Notes: generated by a model from the letters alone, not told the origin. 64,000 nucleotides of DNA from Saprospiraceae bacterium (GCA_016710625.1 JADJVK010000006.1:1-64000), one strand, 5' to 3'; counted from the first letter of the stretch, positions 46,946 to 56,382 are shown. Numbers and translations: made by a program.

Positions 46946-49900
46946 CTATTTTATATCCAAATTTATGTAAAAATTATAAATTTTGTTTGCCGGCAGCCTA
47001 TATTTTTCCATGGGCCAAGTACCCCAACTATCTATGCCGCCCAATCCCATCATTCCGTAATCTAAATGGAGGGTATTGAAATCTCTAGGTTTTAACTCTA
47101 ACCCATGAAATTGCTGCTTTTGCGGACCACTATATAAATCATCATCCGTGAACGGATAAATATTAAATTCGAATGGAAATCCAGTAATGACAAATTTGGT
47201 ATCATTGGATTGTACATTTAAGGAAGAAACATCCGTATAATGTGCTGTTTCTTGCGGTCGAATATAAGGATGCCACATATCCTTCACATTTGCACTATAA
47301 TTATTGATCAAGCAGATTGCTTCCTATCCCAATAATTTTCCCAAGGACCTCTACCATACCAAGTAACACTATCTAATTCTTTTGCAACTGTAGTAACCAA
47401 CCCAAATCGTGGCATCATGGGATAATCCCCTTTATTTATTTGTAAAGTAGTGCTAACATTTATACTATTGAATTCTCCAATTTTATATTCAATTTTTAAT
47501 ATTCCATCATTATTAAGAATAGACCATTCACTAACTATTGAATATTCACTTTCATGGGATATCGATTTCAGTTTTGCAGTTTTCATGACATCTTTCCAAA
47601 CAATCAGCTTTTTCTGTAGACCAGCTCCATATTCATTGTCATTAGGCGGTCGCCAAAAACAAGGTTCAATAGGGCTTTTAATTTGCTCTTTTCCATTTTT
47701 TTGGATACTCACTATCAACCCACTTTTTTTGTCAATTTTGTATTGTGTTTCCTTGTTTGCTATAATAAAGCTCGAATTATTTTCTTGAATTTCATTATTT
47801 TTAACTAGCATAGACTTATATTCATAAAGAATAGAATCAAATTCAAATTGTCCTCTAACTATTTCATAACCAGCATTTTCATGAAATGTTTTGTTTTTAT
47901 GACATATATAAAAATTCATGTAATTTACTCCACTATAATGGAAAATCCATTTTTTTTAGTGGTTTAGGAAGTTTGTTTTTGTAGATTAATTTCTAAATTT
48001 TTCTTCAGGATTAAGGGTGAAAGATAGTGTATCAAATTGCTTAGGATTTCCAAGTGAAAAACCATTAACATCATTATTAATCTCAAATATTAATAATAGG
48101 GTATCTGTTTTTTTGAAAAAATTTTTACTTTCTAAAATTAATTTATTTTCTTTTCTATCAAAACTTCTAATTTTAATTGGACTATAAATATTCTTAATTT
48201 CATAGGCATGTGGATGCCAACTCCTATCGGGAGCAACGATTCCATTGCACAAAAAGTTATTATCACTTGGGGTGTTTTTATCGCCATAATCACCGCCATA
48301 AGCCCAATATTGAACGCCATCTTTATTCTTTTTGGCAAAGCCTTGATCCACAAAATCCCAAATGAAACCGCCCTGCAAAATATTTGGAAATTGCTCAATG
48401 GTTTCCCAATAGTCCACAAAATTTCCTCCACTATTGCCCATAGTATGTTCATACTCACACATTATCAATGGTTTAGGTGGTTTTTTCATGGCATATTCTT
48501 TCAAGTAACTGGGTTGCGGATACATTGGGCAATAGATGTCAGAATTGTAACCCAACTCAGCTCTTTCGTACATAACAGGTCTGCTTTTGTCATTAGCTTT
48601 CAGCCAATTGTAGGTAGCTACAAAATTCACCCCATTACCAGCCTCATTTCCCAAGCTCCAAAGGATAATGGAAGGGTGATTCTTGTCTCTTTTGTACATC
48701 CGAACCGTCCGATCCATATGCATTTGCTGAAAACTAAGGTCATTGCCCAAAGTTCGGAAAGAATCGTAGCCCATCCCATGACTTTCGATATTCGCTTCAT
48801 CGATTACATAGATGCCATGTTCATCGCAGAGTTCGTACCATCTTTCGTCATTCGGATAATGACAGGTTCTTACGGCGTTGATATTCAATTTTTTAAATTC
48901 CTTGATGTCATTTATCATGCTTTCCAGAGTCAAAGCATGTCCATTGTATGGGTCGTGTTCATGGCGATTTACACCAGTGAAAATAATTGGTTTTCCATTG
49001 AGTAAAAAACTACCGTTCTTGATTTCAACCCTTCGAAAACCAACCTTTTTTTGCTTCGATTCAATTATATTTCCTTGATTGTCATATAGATTGATGAATA
49101 AGGTGTATAAATTTGGGGTTTCTCCTGTCCATTTTAAGGGATTGTCAATCAGCCGATTGAAGTCGATTTTTCTAGAATTGACAATTTGTTTTTTATTGCT
49201 GTAAATCAATAGATTATCTGGTGAAAATAGTTTTAATTCGACCAATTATTGTCTTTTAAGTTTGAAAAAGTAGCTAGTTCTACATCAACATTTAGCTTTC
49301 CATTGTAATAATTATCATCCAAATCTGAGATAATCCTGAAATCTTGCAGATGATTTTTGGGCACTGCATAAATGTAAACACTTCGCTCTATGCCACTAAT
49401 TCTCCAAAAATCCTGACATTCCAAATAAGCACCATCGCTCCATCTAAAGACTTCTGCGGCAATCTTATTGTTTCCTTTTTTTAGCTGTTTGGTAATATTG
49501 AATTCTGCAGGCAGCTTGCTACCCTCACTATAACCGATAAACTCGCCATTTACCCATAGGAAAAAGGCACTTTTTACGTCACCAAAATGCAAAATCACCT
49601 CTTTATCGTCCCAATTTTTATTGAAATCAAACGTTTTTACATAGGATCCTACTGGATTTTTTTCGTGAGGCACCAACGGTGGAGTAGGGTTTTTCATTGC
49701 AAATTCGTAATTCACATTGGTATAAATGGGGATACCAAAACCCTGAATTTCCCAGTTGCCTGGCACTTTTATATCATCCCAATTCGTTGTGTTATAATCT
49801 ATTTTGTAAAAATCAGTTGGTCTTTCCGCTGGTTTTTCGGTGTATTTGAATTTCCAAATTCCATCTAAAGAAATGAAATTATTGAAGAGATTTCGATTGT

Positions 49901-50069
49901 TTTTTTGAGCCAACTCCATACTTTCAAATGGAAATGCATTGTCATGTGCAGGCAATTTATTGATTTCGTATAAAGAAGAATTTTCCAATTCTTTTGGGAA
50001 TGGTGCATTTTGAGCAAATGAAAATTGAAAAAAAATGAAAGAAAAAATTAACAATAAATGATTTTTCAT
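46946..50069 (-). pseudogene. GH2 beta-galactosidase (LacZ type), broken by several single-base indels
   Basis: Repaired, this is a secreted beta-galactosidase of about 1040 aa. The signal peptide is F-F-Q-F-S-F-A-Q. The sugar-binding and jelly-roll domains are at 50069-49233 (W-D-D-I-K-V-P-G-N-W-E-I-Q-G-F-G). The TIM barrel (49245-47986) has the acid/base Glu in L-G-N-E-A-G-N-G and the nucleophile in M-C-E-Y-E-H-T-M-G-N. The C-terminal Bgal small-chain domain (47919-46946) has W-R-P-P-N-D-N-E and W-Y-G-R-G-P-W-E-N-Y. Breaks: one base missing near 49242, at least two indels at 47920-47995 (including a run of eight A on the coding strand) and one base missing near 47310. All catalytic residues survive, so the decay is recent or the indels are sequence errors. 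Confidence 0.88.
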
Positions 50070-50116
50070 ATAGCGATTTTTACGAAAATAAAGATAAGCA
50101 AATGAGGATAAATAAC

Positions 50117-50815
50117 TTATTTTTTCAATTCAATTTCCTTCAAAATATCGTTCATCATTTCTATCTGTACTTTTTGTATTTCCATTAATTCTTGTTGCTG
50201 ATGCATGATCAAGTGATCCATTTTTTCGTGTAAAACCCTGATTTCCAGCTCGGATTTCAAATTAATCATATAATCTTTTTTGGCTCTTTCCCTATCTTTT
50301 TCTTCTTGTCTATTTTGGCTCATCATGATGACAGGGGCTTGAAGGGCAGCGATACAGGATAAAATCAGATTGAGTAAAATAAAAGGGTAGGGGTCGAATC
50401 CTTTGTTTAAAAAAATATAGATATTGAGTGTTATCCAAAATAATATAAAAATGCCAAAGGATATAATAAACATCCAACTGCCTCCAAATGAGGCTACTTT
50501 GTCGGCTATTTTTTGCCCAAATGTAAGGTTGGGATTATCATCTTCTAATTTGTCAGTGATGGTTTTGTCGTCTCCCATAGTTTCTATTACAGTCCTTTCC
50601 AAATCCGAAAGCTGTCCCATTTGGTTGCTTAGATAATTAGAGATATATTTTTCTCTATAAAAATTCATTTCACTAAGCGATAGTTGTTGAATCTTTTTCA
50701 ACTCAGGATTATCTTTTAGGATTAAATTTAAAATTGTGGGCCTGACGAATTTAGACTCAATCCTTTCCGAAATTGGAAATTCTTTGTTTGAAATATCGCT
50801 TTTAAAAGTTCGCAT
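50117..50815 (-). CDS. DUF1003 family membrane protein
   Basis: 232 aa. A soluble N-terminal third is followed by the family core: F-G-Q-K-I-A-D-K-V-A-S-F-G-G-S-W-M-F-I, then two membrane helices (I-L-F-W-I-T-L-N-I-Y-I-F and P-F-I-L-L-N-L-I-L-S-C-I-A-A-L-Q-A-P-V-I-M-M-S-Q-N). A charged coiled-coil tail (K-D-R-E-R-A-K-K-D-Y to E-L-K-K) ends the protein. The role of DUF1003 is not established. It is not obviously linked to its neighbours. Confidence 0.88.
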   Translation of the reverse strand: MRTFKSDISNKEFPISERIESKFVRPTILNLILKDNPELKKIQQLSLSEMNFYREKYISNYLSNQMGQLSDLERTVIETMGDDKTITDKLEDDNPNLTFGQKIADKVASFGGSWMFIISFGIFILFWITLNIYIFLNKGFDPYPFILLNLILSCIAALQAPVIMMSQNRQEEKDRERAKKDYMINLKSELEIRVLHEKMDHLIMHQQQELMEIQKVQIEMMNDILKEIELKK

Positions 50816-50883
50816 ATTGCTTAATTTAATGAATCATTTTACCAAAATTAATTAAATTAAAACAATAATTGGCTATTACTGAT

Positions 50884-51306
50884 TTATTTCCAAACTAATA
50901 CGACTAGACCAATAAATATTAAGGTGCCGCCAAGAATTATTTTGGGTGTAACGGGCTCTTTTAATAAGACAAAAGATAGCAATAATGTAATTAGAATGCT
51001 TGCTTTATCAATAGAGGCAATATACGATACTGGTCCGTCCTTCATTGCTCGATAGTAATAAACCCAACTTATAGTGGTGGTCAGACCTGATAAAACCAAC
51101 AATATGAATTGTTTTGAAGTAATTTGAGGTAGGTCTTTCAACTTATCCGTTGAAAAAACTAAAATAGAGACAAGTATAAAAATCGTTGCTGTCCGAATTC
51201 CTAATCCAAGATCGGCATTGATGTTTTGCAAACCAAATTTTGCTAAAATGGAGGTTATTCCTGCAAAAATCATTGAAATGATAGCATATATTATCCAGGT
51301 TTCCAT
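50884..51306 (-). CDS. EamA/DMT family small transporter
   Basis: A 140-aa protein with four or five hydrophobic helices and a single EamA half: I-Y-A-I-I-S-M-I-F-A-G-I-T-S-I-L-A-K-F-G at the start, then Y-Y-Y-R-A-M-K-D-G-P-V-S-Y-I-A-S-I-D-K and the end L-I-F-I-G-L-V-V-L-V-W-K. Small members work as dimers and export metabolites or drugs. It begins 17 nt after the glycosyltransferase stop, so it is probably the last gene of the folC-glycosyltransferase unit. Confidence 0.88.
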   Translation of the reverse strand: METWIIYAIISMIFAGITSILAKFGLQNINADLGLGIRTATIFILVSILVFSTDKLKDLPQITSKQFILLVLSGLTTTISWVYYYRAMKDGPVSYIASIDKASILITLLLSFVLLKEPVTPKIILGGTLIFIGLVVLVWK

Positions 51307-51322
51307 AATTTATTGAATATTG

Positions 51323-52420
51323 CTACAATTTAGCATAAATTCTCAACAATTCCTCCTTTTCATGCTCCCAATTCAAAACCTTTGCTGCATCTTCACATTG
51401 TTGTTGTAAATGTAAGTAGGTTGTTGTGTCAAAAATTTTTTCAATTGATCCCAAAATAGATTGTTCTGACAAATCGTGACAAAGGATGGATGTTTCAAAC
51501 TGTTGGTTCAGGGAGATATATTCAGGAAATGCAATATTGATAGCAGGTAAATTTGCTTGAATATAGTCAAAGGATTTGTTTGCTAGTGAATAGTAATAAC
51601 TCAACCCTTTGTTTTCGAGTAAATTAATTCCAACATCAGCTTGCAAAGTGATGGTTTTCAAATCCTCAATGGATTGCATTCCCCAAAAAACAACTTGATC
51701 ACCAAGTTCCAATTCATTGGCTTGTTTTTTTAAATTGTCACTCAAATCGCCATCACCAACAATCCAAAAAACATATTGAGTCGGTAACTTTTTTAAAGCA
51801 TTTATCATCTGCTCCAAACCTCTTCCTTCATTCAATGCTCCTTGATAAATCATTATTTTCGTTTCGGATTTACCAGTTTTTTTTATCTTAGTTTGGAATG
51901 GTACATTCTTTATGACAGAAAACGGAACTTTATATCGTTCTGAAAAAATTTGAGCCAATGAATTTCCAACAGTATAACAGGCATCCATTTTGGGAATCGC
52001 AAAATCTCCAATATTTTCCCATATCTTTTTTATTCGAGGTCTGTTCACTACTTCTGGCACTTCACTAAAATATTCATGAGCATCAAAAACAATTTTTTTA
52101 GTTTTGATTTTTGATACAAACAGACAAGGTAAAATCGTGTCTAAATCTATTGTATTTACTATATCAAAATCATGAAAAAGCAGAAAGAAAAATAAACGAA
52201 TATTGAATTCCAAATAAAAAAACTTCCCTTTTTCAAACCAGCAATTCAGCCGCTTTTGGTGAAAGTCTCTATTATCCAAAGGTTTTGAAAAAGGCCTGTT
52301 CCTACCCACCAAAGTAACTTGAAACCCTGCTGTTGCTAAAGTTTGGCAAATTCTAAGCATCCTTTGATCATTACTCAAATCATTCGTTACGGTACAAACT
52401 ATTTTTTTTGTATTTGCCAT
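51323..52420 (-). CDS. GT4-type glycosyltransferase
   Basis: 365 aa with the GT-B fold. The N-terminal half has I-V-C-T-V-T-N-D-L-S-N-D-Q-R-M-L-R-I and D-F-D-I-V-N-T-I-D-L-D-T, and F-D-A-H-E-Y-F-S-E-V-P. The C-terminal donor-binding half has Y-Q-G-A-L-N-E-G-R-G-L-E, W-I-V-G-D-G-D, V-V-F-W-G and the E-x7-E-like region (N-L-L-E-N-K-G-L-S). The acceptor is unknown; a capsule or glycolipid is plausible. The start overlaps the folC stop by 1 nt (TAATG), indicating coupled translation. Confidence 0.88.
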   Translation of the reverse strand: MANTKKIVCTVTNDLSNDQRMLRICQTLATAGFQVTLVGRNRPFSKPLDNRDFHQKRLNCWFEKGKFFYLEFNIRLFFFLLFHDFDIVNTIDLDTILPCLFVSKIKTKKIVFDAHEYFSEVPEVVNRPRIKKIWENIGDFAIPKMDACYTVGNSLAQIFSERYKVPFSVIKNVPFQTKIKKTGKSETKIMIYQGALNEGRGLEQMINALKKLPTQYVFWIVGDGDLSDNLKKQANELELGDQVVFWGMQSIEDLKTITLQADVGINLLENKGLSYYYSLANKSFDYIQANLPAINIAFPEYISLNQQFETSILCHDLSEQSILGSIEKIFDTTTYLHLQQQCEDAAKVLNWEHEKEELLRIYAKL

Positions 52421-53721
52421 TAGGGAAGAACTTCGGCTACAACAAAAATACTCCCAAAAACCAAAATCAAATCGGTTGGTTTAGCTATTGATTTTGATTG
52501 TTCAAATGCTGAATTTACAGAATCAAATGCTGCTCCCTCTAATTTGAATTGGCTTGCTTTTTCTTTCAACTCTTTGGCATCCAGCCCTCTAGGAATATTA
52601 GCTTTGGCAAAATAATACATTGCTCTTTGTGGTAAAAGATCTAAAATTGCTGAAGGATCTTTATCTTTTACAGTTCCAAATACGATATGAAGTTGTTCGT
52701 AGTGAATATTTTTTATTTGGTCGAGAACTAAGCTGACACCACTTAAATTATGAGCACTATCAGCAATTATTAATGGATCTTTTCCTAATAATTGCCATCT
52801 TCCAATGAATCTGGTAGCAGATTTGACGGTTTTAAGTCCATTTTTTAATATATCATCACTGATTTTTAGTGGCTCATCCAACGAATTATAGCAGTCTATT
52901 GCTTGCAATGTGGTTGCTAAATTTTTCATTTGGTAGTTGCCCAATACATTGACACCCAAATTGAAGAAAATACATTTCCCTTTTTTGTAAACATCATAAT
53001 GTGTGAATTCGAGGGAAGAATAGATGGTCATTATATCATAGGTCTTTGAAGCATAATGAATTGAGGAATTACATTCTTTGGCTTTATTATCGAATACGGC
53101 TGCAGTTTCTGATTGCCATTCCCCAATCACAACTGGCGTATTTTGTTTGATAATTCCAGCTTTTTCAAATGCAATTTTTGGCAAAGTATCGCCCAAATAT
53201 TCTGTATGATCATAACTTATATTCGTGATGACACTTAATAGCGGTTGAATTATATTAGTAGAATCCAATCTGCCACCCATACCTACTTCAATAAAAGCAA
53301 TATCTACTTTTTGCTCTGCAAAATAATCAAAAGCCATAGCACTGGTCAATTCAAAAAAGGAAGGCTTTAAATCCTCTTGCCACTTTTTTGTTTTTTCAGT
53401 AAAGTCTATAACATATTGTTCGTCAATTAGTTGCCCATTTATTTTAATCCTTTCCCTAAAATCTTTATAATGAGGGGATGTGAAAACGCCCACTTTCAAT
53501 CCTGCAGCTTGGAAAATGGATGCCAGCATATGAGAAACAGAACCTTTCCCATTGGTGCCTCCAACATGAATTGATTTAAATTTATTTTGCGGGTTTCCCA
53601 AAAAATCACACAATTCAATGGTCTTTTGTAAATCAATTTTATGAACCATAGCTCCAGTTCTTTGAAACATTGGCAATTGGCTGAAGAGATAGTTTACAGT
53701 ATCCTGATATTTATTTTCCAA
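52420..53721 (-). CDS. folC: Folylpolyglutamate synthase / dihydrofolate synthase
   Basis: Adds glutamate to (dihydro)folates. The 433-aa protein shows the Mur-ligase-like P-loop H-V-G-G-T-N-G-K-G-S-V-S-H, F-T-S-P-H, E-V-G-M-G-G-R-L-D-S-T-N, I-S-Y-D-H-T-E-Y-L-G and I-A-D-S-A-H-N. The N-terminus Y-L-F-S-Q-L-P-M-F-Q-R is conserved, which supports the TTG at 53721 as the start even though it is not ATG; the next ATG would remove that region. It is the first gene of a unit with the glycosyltransferase and the EamA transporter. Confidence 0.94.
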   Translation of the reverse strand: MENKYQDTVNYLFSQLPMFQRTGAMVHKIDLQKTIELCDFLGNPQNKFKSIHVGGTNGKGSVSHMLASIFQAAGLKVGVFTSPHYKDFRERIKINGQLIDEQYVIDFTEKTKKWQEDLKPSFFELTSAMAFDYFAEQKVDIAFIEVGMGGRLDSTNIIQPLLSVITNISYDHTEYLGDTLPKIAFEKAGIIKQNTPVVIGEWQSETAAVFDNKAKECNSSIHYASKTYDIMTIYSSLEFTHYDVYKKGKCIFFNLGVNVLGNYQMKNLATTLQAIDCYNSLDEPLKISDDILKNGLKTVKSATRFIGRWQLLGKDPLIIADSAHNLSGVSLVLDQIKNIHYEQLHIVFGTVKDKDPSAILDLLPQRAMYYFAKANIPRGLDAKELKEKASQFKLEGAAFDSVNSAFEQSKSIAKPTDLILVFGSIFVVAEVLP

Positions 53722-53881
53722 GTCAATATTTTTTTACAAATATAAGTATTGTTTTATCGTGTCTTTCTAATTTTTTTAGTTTGAATATTAAAATCGAATA
53801 ATTTAAAATTCAAAGTAAAATCGATATTCTAATACAATATTAACAATTGTTAATAAATTTTAAAAAAAAGAATATTTGTGA

Positions 53882-53911
53882 TTGCGTTTTTTTATAAAAA
53901 GTATATATTTG
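53882..53911 (+). promoter_or_regulatory. Strong-looking promoter with no ORF behind it
   Basis: TTG (53882-53884), 19-nt spacer, TATATTTG (53904-53911), an exact TAnnTTTG. Transcription would start near 53917 and run towards the small RNA copy 1. No ORF with a usual start longer than a few codons follows before 54028, so it probably drives a non-coding RNA, possibly a longer form of copy 1. Confidence 0.6.
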
Positions 53912-54027
53912 CAATGTCGTAATATATATAGTAATTGAAAATATAAATATCAGATAATTAGATGATTAAAAGTGGATATTTTAAATTACATTATTTTTTT
54001 AATATCTCAAAAATTAGAAAAATGTAA

Positions 54028-54058
54028 TTGATTGAAGCGATTTTTTAATTCATCTTTG
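54028..54058 (+). promoter_or_regulatory. Promoter of small RNA copy 1
   Basis: GTAATTG with TTG at 54028-54030, 20-nt spacer, CATCTTTG at 54051-54058 (one base off TAnnTTTG). The same words with the same 20-nt spacing precede copy 2, and the shared AGAAAAA-GTAATTG context shows that the promoter was duplicated along with the RNA. Confidence 0.65.
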
Positions 54059-54063
54059 TAATG

Positions 54064-54184
54064 TAATTGATGAGCAATTGAAATTGAATTCATCATATTC
54101 AAATTTCGACAATATAGTGTTTGTTAAATAGTGTTTGTTTTTTGTATTGATCCTGTCAGAAAAAGTTCCGACAGGCTTTTTTTT
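54064..54184 (+). ncRNA. Candidate small RNA, copy 1, with intrinsic terminator
   Basis: About 120 nt from the predicted start to the T run. The 3' half is almost identical to copy 2: TTCGACAATA, then the 14-bp tandem word AATAGTGTTTGTTA twice, TTTTTTGTATT and the terminator. The terminator stem is CCTGTCAGAA (54152-54161) with TTCCGACAGG (54166-54175), followed by C and eight T. The 5' half has ATTGATGA and ATCATATTC in common with copy 2 but differs in between. The only ATG gives a 3-codon ORF, so copy 1 cannot encode the peptide of copy 2. No known RNA family is recognised. It also serves as the end of an otherwise gene-free gap between folC and the LURP-one-like gene. Confidence 0.65.
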
Positions 54185-54189
54185 GCCCA

Positions 54190-54789
54190 TTAGCCTCTTT
54201 TCCTTTCTAGTAGTACCATCATCATTAGGCTTAGTATAATTCTTTCTTGGTCTTTTTGCGAAATATTTTCAAGTAGATTTAATTGAAAAGTTAACCCAAA
54301 AAAAGTTTTTTCTTTACTGAAAACAGCTACTTTTTCCCCATTTGATGAAATGACATTGTATTTTGGATTGAATATGAATCCTGTAAAAATATTTAAAATT
54401 GGAATTTCAGATAACATCCCATCAAATACCTTTACAAAAGCATTGTCTTCCTCAATTCGATATTCAAAAATGTTATTATTATAATAAATATCATAGGTTG
54501 CTTTCCAAATTGACCTTGCTCCTTTTCTGGCAATTTTTCCCAGGTACTGACCTGATGCATCAGCAAATTCGTAGGATGCGGACCAGTCAATCCATTGATT
54601 TGCTTGAATTTTATAAAGCTCAGTAGATTGATTCTCATTTTTATAAACTGTAATTGCTTCTTTGAATCTGAACAATTTTTGTTTCACAAATGCTATTTCA
54701 TTGTTACCTGCATCAATGACTGAGAATTGAGGAGATAAAGCAATAAGTTTAAAATCAAATTGTAGAGGATATTCCAAATTTTCAAGCAT
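54190..54789 (-). CDS. LURP-one-related / tubby-like-fold protein
   Basis: 199 aa, no signal peptide. It is a beta-rich protein with paired short strands: L-F-R-F-K-E-A-I-T-V-Y, Y-K-I-Q-A-N-Q-W-I-D-W-S-A-S-Y-E, G-Q-Y-L-G-K-I-A-R-K-G and W-K-A-T-Y-D-I-Y. A C-terminal hydrophobic helix (R-I-I-L-S-L-M-M-M-V-L-L-E-R-K-R-G) closes it, as in phospholipid-scramblase/LURP-one-like proteins. The function is unknown in bacteria. The family call is by strand pattern only. It lies between the two small RNA copies, on the opposite strand. Confidence 0.55.
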   Translation of the reverse strand: MLENLEYPLQFDFKLIALSPQFSVIDAGNNEIAFVKQKLFRFKEAITVYKNENQSTELYKIQANQWIDWSASYEFADASGQYLGKIARKGARSIWKATYDIYYNNNIFEYRIEEDNAFVKVFDGMLSEIPILNIFTGFIFNPKYNVISSNGEKVAVFSKEKTFFGLTFQLNLLENISQKDQERIILSLMMMVLLERKRG

Positions 54790-54992
54790 AAATCAAAAAT
54801 ATTTTGAAAAATTATTAATGGTTGAAAATAATTGAATGTCAGGAAAAATTGTTTTGTAATAAAAAATAATTTATAGAAATTCGTAATTTGATATAAAGTG
54901 TGAAATCTAAGAGTTTGAAAAACAATGAAGTAATTAACGTTGTTTACTTTGTGACAATGAAAAGCAATTTCTTTTAACGTAGAAAAAAGTAA

Positions 54993-55023
54993 TTGTGGGG
55001 CTAAAAAAAAGGTTACATCTTTG
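54993..55023 (+). promoter_or_regulatory. Promoter of small RNA copy 2
   Basis: TTG at 54993-54995, 20-nt spacer, CATCTTTG at 55016-55023, matching copy 1 in both words and spacing. Transcription should start near 55029. The rest of 54790-54992 is AT-rich without a gene; TTACTTTG near 54945 is a weaker -7-like word. Confidence 0.65.
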
Positions 55024-55028
55024 CAATA

Positions 55029-55136
55029 TAATTGATGAAAAAAGTAATCATCATATTCGTTTCGACAATAGTGTTTGTTAAATAGTGTTTGTTTTTTGTA
55101 TTAATCCTGTCTGATCAAGTTCTGACAGGTTTTTTT
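55029..55136 (+). ncRNA. Candidate small RNA, copy 2, with intrinsic terminator
   Basis: About 108 nt. It shares with copy 1 the ATTGATGA start region, ATCATATTC, TTCGACAATA, the tandem AATAGTGTTTGTTA words, TTTTTTGTATT and the terminator. The terminator CCTGTC (55106-55111) pairs with GACAGG (55124-55129), followed by seven T; the inner mismatch changes from A/C in copy 1 to T/T here while the outer stem is kept. That pattern suggests the stem, not its exact sequence, is selected. It could be a true sRNA or a tiny mRNA for the peptide at 55035-55085. Confidence 0.65.
55035..55085 (+). CDS. Possible 16-residue hydrophobic peptide inside small RNA copy 2
   Basis: ATG at 55035 opens M-K-K-V-I-I-I-F-V-S-T-I-V-F-V-K and stops at TAG 55083-55085. 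It begins about 6 nt after the predicted transcription start. Two lysines followed by a run of Val/Ile/Phe resemble a signal peptide or a small membrane peptide. Copy 1 does not keep this frame (no matching ATG frame, and a 2-nt insertion), so coding is doubtful. Small hydrophobic peptides of this kind are known as type I toxins, but no antisense partner is evident. Confidence 0.25.
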   Translation: MKKVIIIFVSTIVFVK

Positions 55137-55155
55137 ATTTTATGCAAAATCCTAT

Positions 55156-56382
55156 TTAAAAATGATACTGTAAAACCAGATTTGATTCTAAATGACTTGA
55201 TTTTTGAGCTTCAAATAAATATTTATTGGATATTGGTATCAAATTATACAATATCCCAGTTTTAACTGAAAATCTTCTATTTATTTTGTAGAGAATACCA
55301 GCATCGACAGCCATAGAAAAACTATTGACTTTTGGGTATGAAATAGGTGAGGTTTCATTAGATATTAAGTTTTTATTATTTCCCCCACTTGAAAATATAA
55401 TTGGTTTTTCATAAATCATAGATATTCCACTAGTTATATTCCATCTTTTATACAATTGATAAGTTATGCCTAAAGGAATTCTGATTTGTTGTTTTTTTAT
55501 GGAGTAAGTAGTCGTATTGATATCTGCAGCAAAATTAAAAACAGGTTGTATTTCATCATAATTATAATTTGTGAGTGTCTGATATGGACTAAATTGATAA
55601 CTATAACACAATCCAGTTTGAAGATTTAATTTTCTATTCATTTGAAAATTATATAAAACACTTGCTTGAAAACCAAATTTCTTGGATAAAATTGAAGTGT
55701 TTATACCTATTTCAGCAATAAAATGATTATTTTTCTTGATATTAATAGGGGAATATTTTGATGGAATTGTAGTATTGAATTGGTTCTCAATTGGTTTTAT
55801 ATTAGAATTATTGATTGGAAGAATTTCATTCTGTTTATCTCTAATAATTTCTTTTGTAGCAATTTCAGATAGATTGGATTCATCGTTTAATCCTGAAATA
55901 GTTTCAAACTTCTGATTATCATTTCCAATAGTTTGATTTACGTAATTTTTATTTTTAGAATAGTCTTCTAAAATGTTTGGTTCTATTTTACTTTCATTTT
56001 TAATATTTTCACTTGCATTATTTATGAAATTACCTTTAGTTGCACTTTTATTATTTTTAGTAGAAATATAATTTTCAATTTTTTTAATTGTCTGAATATC
56101 AGTATTTAGTGTTTTTATTTGTAGCTGGTTTTCAGCAATATCCTTTGACTTTTCAGAAGTTTTCAGTTCCTTTACATCTTTAGAAATACTATTTTTGGTT
56201 GAAAAAATATAGAAGAAACCGAGGCTACCCAATAAAATCAAACCAAACCAAAAGAAGAGTGCAACCCTCTTTTTCTTTTTTTGTGGCATTTCTTTTTCTA
56301 AAATTGCCGCCATCGAATCCCAACCTTTATTCATCAAATCATTCATATTTGAATCCTCAGGCGGTGGTATATTGTAGGACAT
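55156..56382 (-). CDS. Membrane-anchored protein downstream of the ECF sigma factor (anti-sigma-like N-terminus, outer-membrane barrel-like C-terminus)
   Basis: 409 aa from the ATG at 56382 (a frame opening at 56409 adds nine Lys-rich residues). The cytosolic N-terminus (M-N-D-L-M-N-K-G-W-D-S-M-A-A-I-L-E-K-E) is followed by K-K-K-K-R and one membrane helix (A-L-F-F-W-F-G-L-I-L-L-G-S-L-G-F-F-Y-I-F). Then come a polar Asn/Lys/Ser linker and a C-terminal region of alternating strands (L-N-L-Q-T-G-L-C-Y-S-Y-Q-F, F-S-V-K-T-G-I-L-Y-N-L) ending L-V-L-Q-Y-H-F, as in small outer-membrane barrels. The gene overlaps the sigma gene by 26 nt, so coupled translation is likely. By position it may hold the sigma factor inactive; no classical ZAS motif is visible. 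Confidence 0.68.
   Translation of the reverse strand: MSYNIPPPEDSNMNDLMNKGWDSMAAILEKEMPQKKKKRVALFFWFGLILLGSLGFFYIFSTKNSISKDVKELKTSEKSKDIAENQLQIKTLNTDIQTIKKIENYISTKNNKSATKGNFINNASENIKNESKIEPNILEDYSKNKNYVNQTIGNDNQKFETISGLNDESNLSEIATKEIIRDKQNEILPINNSNIKPIENQFNTTIPSKYSPINIKKNNHFIAEIGINTSILSKKFGFQASVLYNFQMNRKLNLQTGLCYSYQFSPYQTLTNYNYDEIQPVFNFAADINTTTYSIKKQQIRIPLGITYQLYKRWNITSGISMIYEKPIIFSSGGNNKNLISNETSPISYPKVNSFSMAVDAGILYKINRRFSVKTGILYNLIPISNKYLFEAQKSSHLESNLVLQYHF

Noticed and set aside
48208..49005. A 265-aa plus-strand ORF inside the beta-galactosidase gene
   Set aside because: It is antisense to the catalytic domain, has no recognisable motif and its codons mirror the real gene.
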